Assembly: GCA_002356435.2 (NCBI GenBank)
Contig: AP018040.2
Location: forward strand, 62,001 to 126,000
Origin: Petrimonas sp. IBARAKI
Lineage (GTDB): Bacteria > Bacteroidota > Bacteroidia > Bacteroidales > Dysgonomonadaceae
Length of the DNA: 64,000 nt
Reading direction: 5' to 3'
The position numbers were made by a program, and so were the translations under genes. This document shows, one piece after another, positions 1-9,484 of the stretch. Below the pieces are notes generated by a model. That model saw only the letters and a program-made list of their open reading frames with translations. It did not search any database and was not told where the DNA came from. Positions within the stretch are counted from its first letter, which is position 1; every line of letters begins with the position of its first letter.

Positions 1-1647
1 CCTACCCCTACCAACGACTTGCTTTCGTTTTATTTCGATGGCGAAAAAACACCGCGTTTGAAGATTCGGTTTACGGATCTCTTTTCGGGAAAAGTGTATC
101 CGTTCGTAAAACCGGTTTGCGGAAATGAAATTGGTGGATATTACTGCTACATTCCCATCCCGTTCAAAAAATCACTGAAGGTTGTGTTTGAAGGAGAAAA
201 GATCATGTTTCATCAGATACAAGCTCGAAAGCTGCCGGGCATGGATGTGGAAAGTTGGACAGGGAACTTCTCGGAATCCGACCGGGAGCTTTTGTCGGAA
301 ATAAGCACGTTGTGGTCCGGTATTTTTCCAACGGTACAAAATTATACGTCGGGGTTGTCGGCCGGAATTAAAACGGAACAAAAAAGCTTTACGCTGCAAC
401 CGGGAGAGGAGTTCACATTTTTCGATAAAAAAACAGCAGGACGCATTGTTGGATTCGAAATAGATGGAGGAACATCGTTCGAGGGTATTTATAAAGATAT
501 TATCCTTTCGGCGAAATGGGACGATGAAAAGGTGGAGTCCATCCATGCCCCGGTTGCAGATTTCTTTGGTTATGCTTATGGAAAACCGGCCATGCGAAGT
601 ATCTTGATGGGCAGGTACGGAACAACCAACTACTGTTATCTACCCATGCCTTATGACCGTGCAGCTTCCATGAGACTAATTTACAGAGAAAGAAAGAGCG
701 TGCAGCAAAATCCCGTCCAGGTGAATGTGAAGGTTTATTACAACAACACGAAGCGTAGCCTAAAAGACGAAGGAAAATTTTACAGCGTTTGGAAGAGGGA
801 AAAACCCGATATGGGTAAATTTTATACGTTTTTGAAAACAGCGGGTAAGGGTCATTATGTAGGAACCGTTCACCTGGCACAAGGACTTCGTCCGGGGATG
901 ACACTGTTCTTCGAGGGAGATGACAGCACGCGTATAGACGGAAAGGCACGCATGCATGGCACGGGGTCGGAAGACTATTATAACGGTGGCTGGTATGCTC
1001 TACTCGACCGTTGGGACAGAGGAATAAGCATGCCTGTTCACGGTTCGCTGGATTATTCTCTGCCTATGAACAGAACCGGTGCTTACCGCTTCTTCCTTTC
1101 CGACAAATTGTCTTTCGAGAAAGAGATTTATCACGGAATGGAACACGGCGAATCAGGCAATAATTTTCCGGTAGATTACACATCGGTAGCATTTTTTTAT
1201 GCGTCACAACCCCTTAAGGAAAAAATGGAACCTACTGCTGAATTACGCGAGGTTTACCTGCCTTCTGCTCATGTCTATTTTCCGCAGTTAATGCAAGTTA
1301 CTCCCGAAAGAGGAATCGGGGTGATTTTAGACAGAGGCCTTATGCTGACAGCCTACGGTCAGGGTGCCGCAAGGATTATGCTCACGGACGTTCCCGAAGG
1401 AAATTACAAGGTTCTGGTTACTTATCACGAACGGGTAAACGGTGCCGATTTTCAGGTTTGGCAAAGGCAAAACCAACTCTCGGAATGGATATCGACCAAA
1501 GCCGGTCAGGAAAAGTACAAGGAAAAAGTTCATGTGGGTGATATTCAACTCACTCAGCAAACGAATTCGATAACGTTTCATATCCGGAAAAACGGGAATG
1601 CCGACTTATTTGAACTGAATTTAATTACACTAGAAAGAATAGATTAG
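1..1647 (+). CDS. GH172 (DUF2961) glycoside hydrolase, 5' end outside window
   Basis: The reading frame is open from base 1, so the N-terminus lies upstream; 548 codons are visible. The motif HGTGSEDYYNGGWY (bases ~952-1000) is the hallmark of DUF2961, now glycoside hydrolase family 172. Characterised members act on D-fructofuranose or D-arabinofuranose linkages (difructose anhydride enzymes, exo-D-arabinofuranosidases). A further beta-rich segment after about base 1310 looks like an accessory C-terminal module. It is the first visible gene of a same-strand run ending in a FucP-type symporter and a ribulokinase, so it probably releases a furanose sugar that those genes import and phosphorylate. 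The exact substrate cannot be read from the sequence. The signal peptide, if any, is not visible. Confidence 0.85.
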   Translation, partial: PTPTNDLLSFYFDGEKTPRLKIRFTDLFSGKVYPFVKPVCGNEIGGYYCYIPIPFKKSLKVVFEGEKIMFHQIQARKLPGMDVESWTGNFSESDRELLSEISTLWSGIFPTVQNYTSGLSAGIKTEQKSFTLQPGEEFTFFDKKTAGRIVGFEIDGGTSFEGIYKDIILSAKWDDEKVESIHAPVADFFGYAYGKPAMRSILMGRYGTTNYCYLPMPYDRAASMRLIYRERKSVQQNPVQVNVKVYYNNTKRSLKDEGKFYSVWKREKPDMGKFYTFLKTAGKGHYVGTVHLAQGLRPGMTLFFEGDDSTRIDGKARMHGTGSEDYYNGGWYALLDRWDRGISMPVHGSLDYSLPMNRTGAYRFFLSDKLSFEKEIYHGMEHGESGNNFPVDYTSVAFFYASQPLKEKMEPTAELREVYLPSAHVYFPQLMQVTPERGIGVILDRGLMLTAYGQGAARIMLTDVPEGNYKVLVTYHERVNGADFQVWQRQNQLSEWISTKAGQEKYKEKVHVGDIQLTQQTNSITFHIRKNGNADLFELNLITLERID

Positions 1648-1652
1648 TTGGT

Positions 1653-3719
1653 ATGCAGAAACGTTTTTTTGTGATCGGATTTGCGTGGATCGCCCTGTTT
1701 TATTGGAGTGTATTTGCTCAGGAACAAATTTCTGTCCCGCATAATTTCAGCAAAGCCCTTGAGCATATGCAATACGACCGGATGGGAGATGAAAAGGGAA
1801 AAAGGTCGGTGAGAATAATAGACCGGAACACGTTGCATGTGAAACTCACCTTTTCCCTGGACCAACTGCTGCGGCAAGATGACTGGCAACTGACCCTTAA
1901 ACCGGCCTTTACTCCCTCTTTCCATTGGTCGCCCCATTTGACTCCTACCGATAATCACGTGATCGATCAGCATGTTTTCCGTTCACCGGCGCTTATTATC
2001 GCCGATAAAGATCAAGTTCTTGCGCTCATTCCCGATTTAAGCGTTATGCAGAGAGGTACGCCTGTACGGTGGTACCTGGACCTGAGTGCCGAAACCAACA
2101 CGCTGACGCTGGGAATGAGTGATAGCCGCGTCGCCGACCATGTTCTTTTCGAACGTACTGAAGGAGCGGAATATCCGGCCGGAAAAGTGGAAATCGGATT
2201 TTATCTGCTGCACTATACGGATGAAGGTTCTATCGTAAATCCCTTTAGAAAACCGTTGGATTTTATCTGGTCAAACTGGGGGAGAGAAGCCTACAGAGCT
2301 GGTAATCCCATAAGAGGCGATTTGGAGCCTTACATAGAACACACGTATGACTGGGCATTTAAAAACTGGAAGGAAAGCGTGTGGCAGGAGTTTGAAGTTG
2401 AAGGGCGAAAAGTGGGTGCGCCTGCCTTTATCGTTAATGTAACACAAAGCCCCAATTATCCGGGTGAGGTAAACGAGCGAGAATTCAGGTCTGTCTGGAA
2501 CCAGGCGTGGTTTAGCTCTCTTCGCTCGGCAAGCGGATTGTACCGGTATGCCAGGAGGACAGGCAATGAGGAATTGATGAAAAAAGCCCGGCTTACCAAA
2601 GAGCTGGCCCTCTCTTTTCCACAGGTCAACGGTTTTTTTTACGGACTTATCGGCACCGAAATGCACGAAGTGGAAATTGACGGTAGAAAATACAACCGCA
2701 GCAAAGGTTGGGATACCCATTATTGGGGCAACTCTAATCGGAATCCATATACGTGGAACCCCCGCGAATCGCCGTTTCATATTCTGGATATGAGCTGGAC
2801 GGGTTTACTGATGCTTCGTTGGTATGATGAGTTGGAAAAAGATATCCGGTTGCTTGATTTTGCCGAGAATTATGCCAAATCGCTGCTGAAAACCCAATAT
2901 CCCAACGGTTTTTTTCCGGCATGGTTGTCGCTCGATAAACTTGAGCCGATGGAGCACCTGAACGATTCGCCCGAAACATCCCTGTCGGTAACCTTTCTTC
3001 TGAAACTGCATGAGCTAACCGGGAAGCAGGAATATAAGGAAGCTGCGCTTAAAGCTATGGAGGCGGTGATCCGTGAGGTTATCCCTACGGGACGCTGGGA
3101 AGATTTTGAGACCTACTGGTCTTGTTCCCGGTATGGTTCACAAGATCTGGTCGGGAAAAAAGTTCTACGCAATAACATGCACAAGCAAAATAATTTTTCC
3201 ATGTTTTGGACGGCAGAAGCCCTGTACGAGTGTTATCGCACGACAAGTAACAGAAAATATTTGAGATCTGGGCAGCGAACACTGGATGAATTGCTGATGA
3301 CACAAGCATCGTGGCAACCGCCATATATGTTTGTAAATGTACTGGGTGGATTTGGAGTCCTTAATGCGGACGGCGAGTGGAACGATTCACGCGAAAGTTT
3401 ATTTGCTGAGCTTATTTTACAATACGGAAAACTGCTGAATAACCGTGAGTATATCGAAAGAGGCTTTGCTGCACTAAAAGCATCGTTTGTGATGATGTAC
3501 TGCCCCGAAAATCCGTTGACACAAGTACAGTGGGAGAAAGTTTATCCGTTTTTCGGGGAAAAAGATTACGGATTCACGATGGAGAATTACGGCCACGGGG
3601 GACGAACAAGCTCCGAAGGAGAAGGAATGGGCGAATTCACTATATACGATTGGGGAAACGGAGCTGCTGCCGAAGCCTATAATCGGATATTGGACAAATT
3701 CGGGGAAATCGAACAATAG
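1653..3719 (+). CDS. Exported six-hairpin-glycosidase-like protein, family not recognised
   Basis: 688 residues with a signal peptide (hydrophobic residues ~6-20, cleavage near VFAQ). Residues ~25-230 look like a beta-sandwich; the rest is rich in paired helices with aromatic and acidic turns (for example NSRNPYTWNPRESP-like and ENYGHGGRTSSEGEG segments), the pattern of (alpha/alpha)6 barrels in the six-hairpin glycosidase superfamily. I cannot assign a CAZy family. It starts 5 nt after the GH172 gene and is surely co-transcribed with it. Inference: a periplasmic or surface glycosidase or lyase acting on the same glycan. Substrate and catalytic residues are not determined. Confidence 0.65.
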   Translation: MQKRFFVIGFAWIALFYWSVFAQEQISVPHNFSKALEHMQYDRMGDEKGKRSVRIIDRNTLHVKLTFSLDQLLRQDDWQLTLKPAFTPSFHWSPHLTPTDNHVIDQHVFRSPALIIADKDQVLALIPDLSVMQRGTPVRWYLDLSAETNTLTLGMSDSRVADHVLFERTEGAEYPAGKVEIGFYLLHYTDEGSIVNPFRKPLDFIWSNWGREAYRAGNPIRGDLEPYIEHTYDWAFKNWKESVWQEFEVEGRKVGAPAFIVNVTQSPNYPGEVNEREFRSVWNQAWFSSLRSASGLYRYARRTGNEELMKKARLTKELALSFPQVNGFFYGLIGTEMHEVEIDGRKYNRSKGWDTHYWGNSNRNPYTWNPRESPFHILDMSWTGLLMLRWYDELEKDIRLLDFAENYAKSLLKTQYPNGFFPAWLSLDKLEPMEHLNDSPETSLSVTFLLKLHELTGKQEYKEAALKAMEAVIREVIPTGRWEDFETYWSCSRYGSQDLVGKKVLRNNMHKQNNFSMFWTAEALYECYRTTSNRKYLRSGQRTLDELLMTQASWQPPYMFVNVLGGFGVLNADGEWNDSRESLFAELILQYGKLLNNREYIERGFAALKASFVMMYCPENPLTQVQWEKVYPFFGEKDYGFTMENYGHGGRTSSEGEGMGEFTIYDWGNGAAAEAYNRILDKFGEIEQ

Positions 3720-3752
3720 AAAAATAAGAAGTTTATAATATAACAGTCTAAA

Positions 3753-5006
3753 ATGAAACGTATGAAGCTGAAGAAATTAAATCTGTTTTTGCTCACAGCA
3801 GGGTCCATCCTTGTTTCCTGCACGGGTAACGCTAAAAAATCATCGGATAATATGAAAAAGGAGTATGAAAAAGGGACATTTGGATACGATCTGAATTATC
3901 TATCGAAAAAAGACAGCCTCATTGTGCTGAAGTCCGACGACGGAAAAGCACAGGTGATCGTGTCTGCCAAATATCAGGCAAAAGTCTTTACCTCAACGGC
4001 AAACGGTGAAGAAGGAAATAGTCTGGGTTTTGTGAATTACAAGTTCTTTGATGCCGGAACAGTGGATGAGCATATGAACGGATTTGGTGGGGAGAATCGG
4101 TTGTGGCTGGGCCCCGAGGGAGGACAGTATTCTATCTATTTCAAACCGGGAAAAGAACAGGTTTTCGATAATTGGCATACCCCTAAAGCCATAGACATAG
4201 AGGAGTGGAAAGTGGACCGTGCTACTCAGGAAGAAACTGTGTTAACCAAAGATATGGAACTTGAAAATTATCAGGGAAGCATCTTAAATATAACCGTAGA
4301 GAGGAAAATTTCGCTTGTTACCGAAGCAGAAATGGCAAGCAAACTGGGTGTAACCCTGCCCGATGGAGTAAGCGCTGTTGGCTATGCTACCGAGAATAAA
4401 ATCACCAACAAGAATGATTTTGAATGGACCAGCAAAACAGGAACCGTTTGTATATGGATGTTGGATATGTTCAATCCTTCGGATTCCGCAGTAACCGTTG
4501 TTCCATATAACGAGGGAGATGAGAGCCAGCTGGGGACACTGGCAACGACGGACTATTTCGGTGAAATTCCAGCTGACAGGCTGAAAGCCGAAAACGGAAC
4601 GCTCTACCTGAAAACTGACGGAAAATTCAGAAGCAAACTGGGGATGAATGCTAAACGAACAAAAGCTATTGCGGGCAATTACGACCCGATTTCCAAGAGA
4701 CTTACGGTAATTACGTTCGATGTTGATCCTTCTGCAGTGTACCTGAACCAGGAATGGAATCCGGCAAGAAATCCACTTACAGGAGATGCCCTGAATGCGT
4801 ATAACGATGGCCCGCTGGAAGATGGCAGCATCATGGGGCCTTTCCTGGAACTGGAAAGCTGTTCTCCGGCAGCATTTTTAAAACCGGGAGAATCATTGTC
4901 GCATGTACACAATGTTTACCATTTTGTAGGTGACGAAGCAGTCTTGTCGCCTGTTTGCGAAAAATTGCTCGGAGTAAGTATCCATCAAGTTACAACCATT
5001 TTCTGA
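3753..5006 (+). CDS. Lipoprotein, probably DUF6786 family
   Basis: 417 residues. An N-terminal hydrophobic stretch ends in the lipobox VSCTG, so it is probably a lipoprotein. The body is beta-rich with many glycines and aromatics (EHMNGFGGENRLWLGPEGG near residue 110), resembling DUF6786 proteins, which accompany sugar-utilisation genes in Bacteroidetes. An aldose-epimerase or galactose-mutarotase-like beta-sandwich is plausible but not shown. The gene lies 33 nt after the glycosidase-like gene and 99 nt before the symporter. A second ATG three codons in (3762) is an equally possible start. The function is unknown; sugar binding or mutarotation is the natural guess from context. Confidence 0.6.
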   Translation: MKRMKLKKLNLFLLTAGSILVSCTGNAKKSSDNMKKEYEKGTFGYDLNYLSKKDSLIVLKSDDGKAQVIVSAKYQAKVFTSTANGEEGNSLGFVNYKFFDAGTVDEHMNGFGGENRLWLGPEGGQYSIYFKPGKEQVFDNWHTPKAIDIEEWKVDRATQEETVLTKDMELENYQGSILNITVERKISLVTEAEMASKLGVTLPDGVSAVGYATENKITNKNDFEWTSKTGTVCIWMLDMFNPSDSAVTVVPYNEGDESQLGTLATTDYFGEIPADRLKAENGTLYLKTDGKFRSKLGMNAKRTKAIAGNYDPISKRLTVITFDVDPSAVYLNQEWNPARNPLTGDALNAYNDGPLEDGSIMGPFLELESCSPAAFLKPGESLSHVHNVYHFVGDEAVLSPVCEKLLGVSIHQVTTIF

Positions 5007-5105
5007 AAAAAACAGTATGGAACGAGCATGTAAATCAGTTGCACCCGAGCAAATGATTAAAAGCAAGTTCCATTCAACACATTTAAAATCAATAATTTTA
5101 TTCGT

Positions 5106-6551
5106 ATGAATAGCAACGTAGAAAAACATCGTTTAGTGCCTGCGGGAATTGTGTTTCCGTTTATCCTGCTTACTTCCCTATTTTTCATTTGGGCGGTTCC
5201 CAACAACATGACCGATACCATGCTGGCCGCTTTCAAGCGGATCATGAGCTTGTCGGATACGCAAACAGCTTGGATCCAGGTGGTTTGTTATTTGCTCGGT
5301 TATGGGTGCTTCGCCCTTCCGGGTGCCATTTTCATTAAAAAACACACGTACAAGTATGGTGTATTGTTGGGATTGGGATTATGTATCTTCGGAGGAGTAT
5401 TGTTTTATCCGGCAATGTTGGCTAACAACATCAGCTCACCGCTTAGCTTCGCTACCTATTTGCTGGCTATTTTTGTCCTTTTTGCGGGACTGTCGGTATT
5501 GGAAACATCGGCAAATTCCTACGTGTATGCATTAGGCGATCCGCATACGGCCACGCGACGACTGAATTTCTCGCAGTCATTCAACCCTTTCGGTGCATTA
5601 ACCGGAGTACTGGCAAGCCAGATCTTTGTACTCTCGCAATTAAATACGATGAGTGCAGCGGAAAGAGCAGTGTTGAACGAAGCCGAGTTGGTAAACGTTC
5701 AGAATGCAGAGTTGAATGCGGTCACCATAGCCTATCTCATACTGGGTTTGGTAATGCTTGCCCTTTTCCTGTTAATCTTTTTTACTAAAATGCCTCAGGC
5801 ACAGGATGAGGACAAAACCCTGAACCTGAAAGCGACCTTCAATCGCTTGAAAAGAAATAAAAACTACGTTTGGGGTGTTGTAGCACAGTTTTTTTACGTC
5901 GGTGCGCAAATTGCAGTTTGGTCGTATATCATCCGGTACGCCATGCAGCAATTGCAGTTTGATGCTGTAATCTCGGGCTTGGGAAATAACGCATCTCAGG
6001 AATCAATTATTGCAGCTCTTCGAAGCGTTGAACCCATTGCCGGCGGATTTTATAACTTGGCGGAATCGCTGGGGATTGACGCTTTGCTGCCGAGAACTGC
6101 CGAACAGGCTGGGGCCACCTATTACGTACTTTCTCTTGTTTTGTTTGTAGTAGGACGTTTTGTGTGCACGTTCCTGATGAAATGGACCAGGCCGGTAAAT
6201 TTACTTTCAGCCCTTTCAGTACTTGCGGTGGTTTGTTCATTGGTTGCTATTTACGGTCAGGGATTTATTGGTGTTTATGCCTTAATGGGAATATCGGGCT
6301 GTATGTCGCTGATGTTTCCCACCATTTATGGAATTGGGATGAAAGGACTGGGGGAAGATACCAAGATTGCAGGATCGGGGATGGTGATGGCTATTGCGGG
6401 TGCTGCACTATTGACTCAAATGCAGGGCATTCTTTCCGACCAGGCAGGAAGTATCGAATTTGCGTATTGGGTGCCCACCATCGCTTTCATCATCATTGCG
6501 TTTTACAGCTTTACGGTAGCACGAAGTAAAAAAATCAAAATTAACGGATAA
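5106..6551 (+). CDS. FucP-type sugar:H+ symporter (MFS)
   Basis: 481 residues with about twelve hydrophobic segments. The N-terminal pattern (LTSLFFIWAVPNNMTDTML) and TM1-2 region match the FHS family of major-facilitator transporters, typified by E. coli L-fucose permease FucP, which also carries D-arabinose. It has a long central loop and C-terminal helices (around GISGCMSLMFPTIYGIG) typical of that family. It should sit in the inner membrane and import a monosaccharide by proton symport. Its stop codon shares one base with the ribulokinase start (TAATG), indicating translational coupling. Together with the GH172 gene this favours a pentose or 6-deoxyhexose substrate; which one is inference. 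Confidence 0.85.
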   Translation: MNSNVEKHRLVPAGIVFPFILLTSLFFIWAVPNNMTDTMLAAFKRIMSLSDTQTAWIQVVCYLLGYGCFALPGAIFIKKHTYKYGVLLGLGLCIFGGVLFYPAMLANNISSPLSFATYLLAIFVLFAGLSVLETSANSYVYALGDPHTATRRLNFSQSFNPFGALTGVLASQIFVLSQLNTMSAAERAVLNEAELVNVQNAELNAVTIAYLILGLVMLALFLLIFFTKMPQAQDEDKTLNLKATFNRLKRNKNYVWGVVAQFFYVGAQIAVWSYIIRYAMQQLQFDAVISGLGNNASQESIIAALRSVEPIAGGFYNLAESLGIDALLPRTAEQAGATYYVLSLVLFVVGRFVCTFLMKWTRPVNLLSALSVLAVVCSLVAIYGQGFIGVYALMGISGCMSLMFPTIYGIGMKGLGEDTKIAGSGMVMAIAGAALLTQMQGILSDQAGSIEFAYWVPTIAFIIIAFYSFTVARSKKIKING

Positions 6552-8176
6552 TGGAAAAATTAGTTATAGGAATCGATTACGGAACGGACTCCTGCCGGGC
6601 GTTAGTCGTTGATGCTGTTTCGGGAAAAGAAATGGCTGCACATGTTGCATTTTATCCCCGGTGGAAAAAAGCATTGTACTGCGATGCTTCCAAGAATCAA
6701 TACCGCCAGCATCCGCAAGATTATATCGATACGCTGGAACAGGCTGTAAAAGGAGCATTGGGACAACTTCCTGCGGATGCGGCCCGGCAAGTTATCGGTA
6801 TCGGCATCGATACCACTGGTAGCACACCCTGTCTGACCGACAGACAGGGAACTCCCCTGGCCCTGTTGCCTGATTATGCCGATAATCCCAACGCCATGTT
6901 TATTTTGTGGAAAGATCATACTTCCATCCAGGAGGCTGGGGAAATCAACCAACTCGCTTACCGGTGGGAGATTGATTATACTTCCCGTTCAGGAGGAATT
7001 TATTCATCGGAATGGTTCTGGGCTAAGGCATTGCACGCCTTGCGCGAAGATGAATCGATTCGTAAAGATGCCTATTCCATCGTTGAACATTGTGATTGGA
7101 TGCCGGCACTCCTTACCGGGAATTTGAAACCCGAAGAACTGAAACGTAGCCGCTGTGCGGCCGGACACAAATGCATGTGGGCCGAAGAATGGGACGGTTA
7201 TCCTTCCCAGGAATTCCTCTCGGAACTGGATCCGCTGCTAAACGGGTTTGCAGCCCATTTGAGCGCTTATACGTACACGAGTGACGCAAGTGCCGGCAAA
7301 CTGTCCGAAGAGTGGGCAGGGCGACTCGGATTGCCCGGAGGGATTGATGTGGCTGTAGGCATCATCGATGCTCACGCCGGAGCAATCGGAGCAGAAATAA
7401 AGGCAAACACGATGGTTAAGATTCTGGGAACCTCCACGTGCGATATTGTGGTTACTCCCAAGTCCGACATAGAGGACAGGTTGATCCCCGGCATCAGTGG
7501 GCAGGTAGACGGCTCTGTCATTCCGGGCCTTGTCGGACTGGAAGCAGGGCAATCGGCATTCGGCGATGTATATGCCTGGTTACGGGATTTGCTTTCGTGG
7601 AGTTTTGCAGTTTTGCCGGCAGGGGATGTGGAGAATGCCACCGGGAAAATTCTTCAGAAACTGACCGAAGAGGCGCAGGATCTTCCGTTAACCGATGACG
7701 GGATCACCTCCAGCGATTGGTTCAACGGCCGCCGCACACCCTTTGCCGACCAGACCTTAAAGGGGGGAATTACCGGATTGACACTCGGAACAACACCAGC
7801 TCAGATTTTCAGGAGTCTGGTGGAAGCTACCGCCTTTGGTTCGAAAGCCATTATGGATCATATTGAAAAAGAAGGGGTGAAAGTGACCGAAGTGATTGGC
7901 GTGGGAGGGATTTCATTAAAATCGCCTTATGTGATGCAGGTACTTTCTGATGTAATGGGAGTGCCGATAAAAGTGGCTGCTACGGAACAAGCAGGTGCGC
8001 TGGGTGCGGCTATGTGCGCGGCGGTGGCTTCGGGAGTCTATTCCTCGTTGGAAAATGCGCAGTGTGCTATGGGACAAGGAGTACGGGCTGAATATTTGCC
8101 GAATGAAGGTCGTAAACCTCATTACGCCGGGAAATACGAAAAATACCGGAAATTGGGATTGTTCTTAACAACATAA
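6551..8176 (+). CDS. araB: Ribulokinase (FGGY carbohydrate kinase)
   Basis: 541 residues, close to the usual ~560 of AraB. The N-terminal FGGY domain has the phosphate-binding start GIDYGTDSCR and a GIGIDTTGST segment. The C-terminal domain has the nucleotide-binding region GVGGISLKS followed by EQAGALGAAM. It phosphorylates L-ribulose (and in many homologues D-ribulose or ribitol) with ATP in the cytosol. It is the last gene of the operon and its ATG overlaps the transporter stop. No isomerase or epimerase gene is present, so the rest of the pentose pathway must lie upstream or elsewhere. Substrate stereochemistry is not certain; a D-ribulose kinase role would fit D-arabinose from a GH172 enzyme. 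Confidence 0.85.
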   Translation: MEKLVIGIDYGTDSCRALVVDAVSGKEMAAHVAFYPRWKKALYCDASKNQYRQHPQDYIDTLEQAVKGALGQLPADAARQVIGIGIDTTGSTPCLTDRQGTPLALLPDYADNPNAMFILWKDHTSIQEAGEINQLAYRWEIDYTSRSGGIYSSEWFWAKALHALREDESIRKDAYSIVEHCDWMPALLTGNLKPEELKRSRCAAGHKCMWAEEWDGYPSQEFLSELDPLLNGFAAHLSAYTYTSDASAGKLSEEWAGRLGLPGGIDVAVGIIDAHAGAIGAEIKANTMVKILGTSTCDIVVTPKSDIEDRLIPGISGQVDGSVIPGLVGLEAGQSAFGDVYAWLRDLLSWSFAVLPAGDVENATGKILQKLTEEAQDLPLTDDGITSSDWFNGRRTPFADQTLKGGITGLTLGTTPAQIFRSLVEATAFGSKAIMDHIEKEGVKVTEVIGVGGISLKSPYVMQVLSDVMGVPIKVAATEQAGALGAAMCAAVASGVYSSLENAQCAMGQGVRAEYLPNEGRKPHYAGKYEKYRKLGLFLTT

Positions 8177-8218
8177 GTCATATTGACCTCAGCGATGCTG
8201 GCATCTGTCGGGTTTGTT

Positions 8219-8998
8219 TTATCCTGCCACGTTTGTTCGGATTCCAAGCTCCCCTACCCTGTCAGCTATTTTCCGCAACTCTTCCAGGGAGACTTTTTCG
8301 AGCTGTTTGGCGGGTGTTTCGCGGTCGATGGTGTAAATCATCACCTCGCGGGGAGAAAGTGCTCTGACGAGCTCTAACCAGGCAGAAACTTCCTTTTCGG
8401 TGGAATTATCCAGCCGCTTCCCTTCAAACTCGCCTCTGAGAAACATCGTTTGCAAGATAAAATTACCGCGAAACTTCTTGTAAAGTTCCACTTGGCGGGC
8501 AACCGAATAATTGGGAGAATTCGGACGGTCAATGAGTTTAGCGGTTTCGTCAAAAGCAGAGTCGAGTTTGAGAATGGGGTTGTCCACTTTCCGGAGAGTA
8601 TCGAAAACGGATACCTTGCCCACGTTAATTCCATTCGACAGAACGCTGATCTTTGCTTCGGGATAATACCTATCGCGCAGCGAAACGGTATCTTCAATGA
8701 TGCCTGAAAATTGAGGATGCATCGTCGGCTCGCCGTTTCCGGCAAAAGTGATGACGTCGAGTTTTACGTTTTGCCCGCGCAGCGATTGCAATTTATCTTC
8801 CATAGCGGCGTAAACGTTTTCTCTATCGGGAAGCTTTGTTTTTGTTCTGAAATCCTTGTTGAATCCGCATTCGCAATAAATACAGTCGAACGAACAAAGC
8901 TTGCCGTCGTAAGGTAACAGGTTTACGCCCAGTGAAGTGCCCATCCGGCGGCTGTGAACCGGGCCGTAAACTATTTCGTGAAAAAGGATGGTAGACAT
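8219..8998 (-). CDS. Radical SAM protein
   Basis: 259 residues. The SAM-cluster motif is CSFDCIYC (CxxxCxxC), followed by an AGNGEPTMHP segment typical of the COG0731-like radical SAM group, and SNG and LD residues of the TIM-barrel. The N-terminus (YGPVHSRRMGTSLGVNL) is characteristic of the same group. These proteins bind a [4Fe-4S] cluster and use S-adenosylmethionine; the reaction of this subgroup is not established. The gene is last in a minus-strand run after polA and the YqaA-like gene (31 nt gap). It ends 42 nt from the convergent ribulokinase; no clear terminator is visible between them. Confidence 0.8.
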   Translation of the reverse strand: MSTILFHEIVYGPVHSRRMGTSLGVNLLPYDGKLCSFDCIYCECGFNKDFRTKTKLPDRENVYAAMEDKLQSLRGQNVKLDVITFAGNGEPTMHPQFSGIIEDTVSLRDRYYPEAKISVLSNGINVGKVSVFDTLRKVDNPILKLDSAFDETAKLIDRPNSPNYSVARQVELYKKFRGNFILQTMFLRGEFEGKRLDNSTEKEVSAWLELVRALSPREVMIYTIDRETPAKQLEKVSLEELRKIADRVGELGIRTNVAG

Positions 8999-9029
8999 GT
9001 TATTTAGCTAAAAAAATAATGTTGAAAGA

Positions 9030-9482
9030 TCATAGCCACGATACAATTTGATCCGTCCCAAAACCGATCAACACGTACCGCAACAATTTTCCGATAGTCA
9101 TCGAAACCATTACCACGGGAACGTTTGCCCGCATAAACCCTAACGCTACCAGAATGGCGTCGCCTACGGCGGGAAGAAATCCGAAAAAACCCATTATTGC
9201 ACCCTTGCCGTGCAACCATCTGATCGTTTTATCGATCTTTTCCGGTTTTATTTTGAACCACCTCTCCAGCCATTCGGTTTTTCCCAGTTTTCCCACATAA
9301 TAACAAGTGGCTCCTCCGGCAGCATTCCCGATGGTGGCATAAAAGACAGAAGTCCAAACATCCATTCCTGCGGCGATAAGCGCCGCAAAAACTACTTCAG
9401 AGCTGAACGGCAGTACCGTTGCTGCTAGGAACGATGCAAGCAATAGTCCCCAATACCCGTATTCTGCTAATCCGTCAAGCAT
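9030..9482 (-). CDS. YqaA-like (DedA/VTT family) membrane protein
   Basis: About 150 residues with several hydrophobic segments and the polar re-entrant pattern of the DedA/YqaA family (LPFSSEVVFAALIAAG near the start; GFLPAVGDAILVALG in the middle, where the family usually shows an R/E-rich helix). Homologues are inner-membrane proteins linked to lipid flipping and envelope integrity. I chose the ATG at 9482, two bases after the polA stop; an upstream in-frame TTG at 9488 would add two residues and overlap that stop. The tight spacing implies co-transcription with polA. The specific substrate is unknown. Confidence 0.8.
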   Translation of the reverse strand: MLDGLAEYGYWGLLLASFLAATVLPFSSEVVFAALIAAGMDVWTSVFYATIGNAAGGATCYYVGKLGKTEWLERWFKIKPEKIDKTIRWLHGKGAIMGFFGFLPAVGDAILVALGFMRANVPVVMVSMTIGKLLRYVLIGFGTDQIVSWL

Positions 9483-9484
9483 AA

